DNA from: Deltaproteobacteria bacterium | GTDB lineage: Bacteria > Desulfobacterota > Syntrophorhabdia > Syntrophorhabdales > Syntrophorhabdaceae | Length of the DNA stretch: 64,000 nucleotides | Direction of reading: 5' to 3' | Assembly: GCA_022711595.1 (NCBI GenBank) | Contig: JAKLET010000018.1 | Span: 18,204 to 82,203, forward strand | In this document: in pieces, positions 60,638 to 64,000 of the stretch | Position numbering within the stretch: the stretch's first letter is position 1 | Layout: each line of letters begins with the position of its first letter | Program-made: the position numbers and the translations under genes | The notes under the pieces: generated by a model | Told to the model about the DNA's origin: nothing | Databases searched by the model: none | Seen by the model: only the letters and a program-made list of their open reading frames with translations

Positions 60638-62452
60638 TTAAAAAAGCTCAACATTGTCGCCAAATTCATCGCTTTCAACAGTGTCATCAGCGATCTTTGG
60701 CTGAACAGGTTCCCTGCCCTCCCTGTCAAAGGGTATGACATTAGGTGCAGCGATACTCTGATGGACGATCCTTTCCCTTTGCATGGTGTAATTCTTTTCG
60801 ATGTATTTAAGGGACAGCCCCCTCGCATGTTTCAGGTCCTCTTCGGACACGACCTGTTTTATCCTGGCGAAGACATCATTGAATTGGTCGGAAGCGGCAT
60901 CCACATCATTGGCAAAATCGTTATGGACGGTGATCCCGTCAATTGTGTTCACGATAACATCCGAAAGACCCCGGCTCTTGCTTTCAATTTCGTGGACAAG
61001 CACAACAACGTTGTCATTCATCGACTTCAGTTCCGTTAAAAGAGCGGCGAGCTCATCAATGATATGACCTGTGCCTGTGACCTCCTCGTTGACGTTCTCA
61101 ACCATCACCGTTCGAAGACCTTCCGTCGCAGTGATCACCTTTCTCAAAAGCTCTGAAATGATCACCTTTTGGGAAGTGGCGTCCATGGAAAGGTGCTGGA
61201 TCGCCTCTGCAATAACGCCGAGAGGGGCCCCTTCGCTGCCCGTATGCGCGGCCTTGACGCGTGCGTTCACGGCAATAAGCTCGATCTCTTCGCCTATCTC
61301 CTCTATGTCCTCTACCAGCCCGGTGATTGCAGATACTGAAGCGGAAAGACTTTCCATGGTGTCCGACAGCTCCCGTCCCGCAAGCGTTCCTTCCTCGAGC
61401 TTTTCGATCACGGCGGCCGTTCCTGATTCGATGTTCGAGAAAAAATTGATCGAAATGAGATCGGTCGTCCCGGTGATCTTCTGGACATCATCGATGATCT
61501 TGAAAACGTTCGTGATCACCCCTTTCATATTGTCCATGATCGCCGAAACGGCCCTCGTGAACTTGTCTTTCGCATCGACAAGCTGGGCCTTTTGCAGTTC
61601 GCATGCTACTGCGATCTCTGCCATCTCGGCGGCTGTTTCCTTGACGGCATCATTTTCATCCGATATCTCCGACAGAGGGGCCAGTTTCTTCTCCATCGTG
61701 TCCAGGACATCCCTGATATGCTCCACCTGCTGCCTGGTAATATCGTGAAACTGCATCGACATGACAACCTCTCCAACGCTCTTTGAAGTGGCGTTGAACC
61801 TGGTCAGCATGGAATCGGCCGCGCTGAACGATTGGCTGCGCTTGTTTTCAAGAAGACTGATATTCGATTTAATATTGCGAAGCACCTCATTCACATAGCC
61901 CTTGTTCTTTTCGTTAATGCCGATGACCCTTGCAAGGGTTTGCCTGACGAGAGACATGAGCGCCCCCCTGTGGCTGTCGATGTTTGCCGATTTTTCATTG
62001 ATAAGCGCCGACAATTGCTCCACATCGCCTGCAAGATTCGCGAAATCAGTCTCCATACGCTTCAACTGGGCGCTTTCGATTTTCGTGGAAATACTTAGTA
62101 TTTTAAGTTTTTTAACGATCTTTCTGAAATTTGCGAGAGGGTCCCCCACTTTAGAGACAACATCCTGGACCTCTTTCAGCTGACGCAATCCTTCATCGAA
62201 TTTTGCGTCGGACTTCCCGATGTGGGTTTCCATCCTGTCCAGGACATTCTGGAACTGCCCTATGGTCTTTTCCATGGCAGAGCTTTCGAGCAGACCGACG
62301 AGAGACGAGGCCTGCTTTGAAATGTTCTCCACTTCGTTGTAAACCTCGTTGAGGCGCGATCCGATATAAAGGAACTGGTCTTCAGTCCCCCCAATAAGGC
62401 CGCCCACCTCTCCTGAAAGTCGCGCCACGCTGTTTCTGATCTCTTTTATCAT
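60638..62452 (-). CDS. Soluble MCP-like coiled-coil protein with CheZ-like DxxxQ motif
   Basis: 604 residues, no membrane helix, almost wholly helical. The second half (about 300-500) resembles an MCP signalling domain: IELIAVNARVKAAHTGSEGA stands where canonical tips have [15 protein letters not shown]. In the first half, MQFHDITRQQVEHI has D237 and Q241 in the same spacing as the catalytic D143 and Q147 of CheZ (FQDLTGQ). The acidic C-terminus EFGDNVELF recalls the CheY-binding tail of CheZ. It sits between cheX and cheY. It could therefore be an MCP-like scaffold that also dephosphorylates CheY-P; this is inference. Confidence 0.75.
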   Translation of the reverse strand: MIKEIRNSVARLSGEVGGLIGGTEDQFLYIGSRLNEVYNEVENISKQASSLVGLLESSAMEKTIGQFQNVLDRMETHIGKSDAKFDEGLRQLKEVQDVVSKVGDPLANFRKIVKKLKILSISTKIESAQLKRMETDFANLAGDVEQLSALINEKSANIDSHRGALMSLVRQTLARVIGINEKNKGYVNEVLRNIKSNISLLENKRSQSFSAADSMLTRFNATSKSVGEVVMSMQFHDITRQQVEHIRDVLDTMEKKLAPLSEISDENDAVKETAAEMAEIAVACELQKAQLVDAKDKFTRAVSAIMDNMKGVITNVFKIIDDVQKITGTTDLISINFFSNIESGTAAVIEKLEEGTLAGRELSDTMESLSASVSAITGLVEDIEEIGEEIELIAVNARVKAAHTGSEGAPLGVIAEAIQHLSMDATSQKVIISELLRKVITATEGLRTVMVENVNEEVTGTGHIIDELAALLTELKSMNDNVVVLVHEIESKSRGLSDVIVNTIDGITVHNDFANDVDAASDQFNDVFARIKQVVSEEDLKHARGLSLKYIEKNYTMQRERIVHQSIAAPNVIPFDREGREPVQPKIADDTVESDEFGDNVELF

Positions 62453-62636
62453 CTATCAGCTCTTTCTTTTTTCATTTTTTACTGCCCTGCCTTTTTACCG
62501 GCATACAACACCGTTGTTCTCTGCCGATATATAGCGCCACATAACATTTTGTCGCCCTTTCTCGAATAAACTTAAGGATAAAACAGGCAGGGAATGATTC
62601 AAAATAAAGCGAATTTATTAACAATTTGAAATATTA

Positions 62637-62669
62637 TGAAAAGGCATCGATGCATGATGCACGATGCCT
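62637..62669 (-). terminator. Terminator-like hairpin after cheX
   Basis: AGGCATCG (62642-62649) pairs with CGATGCCT (62662-62669), and the loop is itself palindromic. On the minus strand a TTTTC run follows. It lies 62 bp beyond cheX and could split the operon into cheW-cheY-cheX and the MCP-like/cheYRDB part. Confidence 0.55.
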
Positions 62670-62731
62670 GATACACGATAAAAAAACATCCATATCAATA
62701 CCTGGTGGAAATGAAGATCCGGGTATCTTTT

Positions 62732-63205
62732 CTATTCAAAAGAGAAATCCAGGTACATTACCTCCTGCGTACCGTTCCCTACGGAAAAATTGAAAGGAAG
62801 CTGAACAATGGGGAGGGTGGTGATGAAGTTCAGTTCGATCTCTTTGCCGACAATGACCATGGGTATCGCGGCTTTCAGGTTGACGCCTGCCTTCTCGAAT
62901 TCTTTTCTGGCCTGGCCTGATATGATATTGGTAAGTTCGCCTATCGCGTCGACAACATCGGAATTAATGCTTGCCGATTCGTCACCTATCAGCGTTTTAT
63001 ATACGAAAAGTGCTCCTTTGTCCCGAAAACTTATGGTGATGGTGCCTTTTCTGTCGCCTACCAGACCCATGATTCCCGTAACCTCGCCTGATGTCGTGCG
63101 GCTTGTTTTGATGACGGGCTTGCTCATAGTGGCTTCAATGCCAAGCATTGTCTTGAATACTGACTGCGCTGCCATGATAAAAGGGTTGATGAATTTAACG
63201 TCCAT
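62732..63205 (-). CDS. cheX: CheY-P phosphatase CheX
   Basis: 157 residues of the CheC/CheX/FliY type. The active helix is DAIGELTNIISGQARKEFEK with the E-x-x-N pair; the beta core has GTITISFRDKGALFV. CheX has one such helix. It would dephosphorylate CheY-P. It is 17 bp downstream of the second cheY. Confidence 0.9.
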   Translation of the reverse strand: MDVKFINPFIMAAQSVFKTMLGIEATMSKPVIKTSRTTSGEVTGIMGLVGDRKGTITISFRDKGALFVYKTLIGDESASINSDVVDAIGELTNIISGQARKEFEKAGVNLKAAIPMVIVGKEIELNFITTLPIVQLPFNFSVGNGTQEVMYLDFSFE

Positions 63206-63222
63206 GCTTGCCTCCGGCCCTG

Positions 63223-63597
63223 TTATTTTCCGACTTTAGCTTTTGCTTTGTCTATTGCCTCTCTGAGCTTATCCGGGGTAAAGGGTTTGACTATGTAATT
63301 GTCCACGCCTGACTTGATCGCTTCCATAATGTTGTCTTTTTGGGCTTCCGCCGTTACCATTATGAAAGGTATCTTTTTGATGTTGTCATCGCTTTTGCAT
63401 GCCTTTAGGAATTCTATTCCTGTCATTTCGGGCATGATCCAGTCACTTATTATGAGATCCACCGTATCACCGCCAAGTACTGTCAGGGCATGTTTGCCAT
63501 TCTCCGCTTCGAGCACATTCTCGATGTTTATCTGTTTTAAAACATTCTTGATGATCTTCCTCATGGTTGCAAAATCATCGACAACGAGCACTTTCAT
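63223..63597 (-). CDS. cheY: Chemotaxis response regulator CheY (copy 2)
   Basis: 124 residues. DD at the N-terminus (VDDFATMRKIIKNVL), the acceptor Asp in ISDWIMPEMTG, MVTAEA and VKPFTPDKL. This form is close to the classical CheY of flagellar switching. GGAGG precedes ATG 63597. Adjacent to cheX. Confidence 0.95.
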   Translation of the reverse strand: MKVLVVDDFATMRKIIKNVLKQINIENVLEAENGKHALTVLGGDTVDLIISDWIMPEMTGIEFLKACKSDDNIKKIPFIMVTAEAQKDNIMEAIKSGVDNYIVKPFTPDKLREAIDKAKAKVGK

Positions 63598-63861
63598 TGA
63601 GAACCTCCATGTCCTGTATTCATTAGTTCATTCTAAACTAAATATATTTATCGTGTAAAGTTAAATAAACTTAATGATAAATAGTTTACCTTCTTGAAAA
63701 AAAAGGCCTTTTTCATTCTTCATGACCTCGAGCCGCACCGAGGTGTCCCTATCTGGCAGTATGTATTCCATCAAATAAGACCCTGATAAATATTAAGTTC
63801 AGGCGAACAGACGGGACAGCGCGATAAACTCGCTCTGCCCCGCTTTTCAACGCTGTCACTC
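63598..63861. other. Intergenic region between cheW and cheY
   Basis: 264 bp without a supported gene. An imperfect hairpin with GGG-CAG-GCGA arms (about 63812-63841) and an AT-rich stretch before cheY (about 63630-63690) may mark a terminator for cheW and a promoter for cheY. Confidence 0.4.
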
Positions 63862-64000
63862 TCATTCATTCCCCGCGAGCCTTTTCTCGACATCGCCCGC
63901 ATCTCCCGCCTGCTGGAGGGACGATATCTCCTCGGCGGAGAAGACCCTGTCTATATCGAGGATGATGATGAACCTCTCGTCCTTCTTCCCCATGCCCTTT
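63862..64000 (-). CDS. cheW: CheW-like protein, C-terminal 46 residues only
   Basis: The gene enters from the right edge. The visible C-terminus, KGMGKKDERFIIILDIDRVF then SAEEISSLQQ, is the conserved end of CheW, which couples receptors to CheA. Stop TGA at 63862-63864. The rest lies outside the window, and cheA may be close by. Confidence 0.8.
   Translation of the reverse strand, partial: KGMGKKDERFIIILDIDRVFSAEEISSLQQAGDAGDVEKRLAGNE

Overview
The window looks like chromosome of a strictly anaerobic Gram-negative bacterium. The best guess is a Desulfobacterota (former Deltaproteobacteria) syntroph of the Syntrophorhabdus/Syntrophus kind. This is inferred from gene content: desulfoferrodoxin and rubrerythrin, indolepyruvate:ferredoxin oxidoreductase, a thiolase-crotonase-EtfBA operon, a DUF362-ferredoxin protein, stand-alone IMP cyclohydrolase, a YedF-type selenium cluster, and a very large share of PAS, cyclase and chemotaxis signalling genes. 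No rRNA, CRISPR array, transposase or phage gene was found.

Layout. 1-4700: the start of yebC (cut by the window edge), tRNA-Val, a COG0731-type radical SAM protein, then a purine operon (IMP cyclohydrolase domain alone, purD, an isopropylmalate/isocitrate-type dehydrogenase) and a small Fis-like protein. 5000-13300: a membrane-anchored HtrA-like protease, a PAS protein with a dead GGDEF site but a kept I-site, an MCP with a structured element upstream, a seven-PAS LuxR-type regulator and initiator tRNA. 13480-20900: a monoheme cytochrome c, a site-2-type protease, an adenylate cyclase/HD-GYP fusion, and tatB-tatC-glmU-glmS. 21100-29800: oxidative-defence pair dfx-rbr, a nitrilase-fold protein with Ser in place of the catalytic Cys, a Cys-rich miniprotein overlapping argS, lepB, a TPR/lipoprotein/DUF362-ferredoxin run, and two tandem Hsp20 genes.

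29970-44100: the yedF / class V aminotransferase / DUF3343 selenium cluster, the thl-crt-etfB-etfA beta-oxidation operon, a DegT-type aminotransferase, a fused double-domain M16 peptidase, iorAB and an M20 peptidase. 44070-48530: a REC-GAF-GGDEF diguanylate cyclase, a 25-residue basic peptide, a NifU-like scaffold, a third Hsp20, a second radical SAM protein and a release-factor-like GGQ protein. 48600-57650: a second adenylate cyclase carrying a CCHC zinc-knuckle motif, an NtrC-type regulator, a repeat-rich intergenic region, and a two-component module made of an unusual cysteine-rich receiver protein and a four-PAS hybrid histidine kinase. 57730-64000: a chemotaxis operon on the minus strand (cheW partial, cheY, cheX, MCP-like protein with a CheZ-like motif, cheY, cheR, cheD, cheB); cheA is not in the window.

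The strongest candidates for something undescribed are: (a) the 53.7-57.7 kb module, with tandem palindromes, a Shine-Dalgarno locked in a 12-bp inverted repeat, a small overlapping ORF, a receiver whose phosphorylation loop is a four-cysteine cluster, and a hybrid kinase; (b) the CheZ-like DxxxQ motif inside a soluble MCP-like protein; (c) the Ser-substituted nitrilase; (d) the degenerate GGDEF/I-site c-di-GMP receptor candidate beside an MCP. All functional statements rest on motif recognition by eye; no database search was run.
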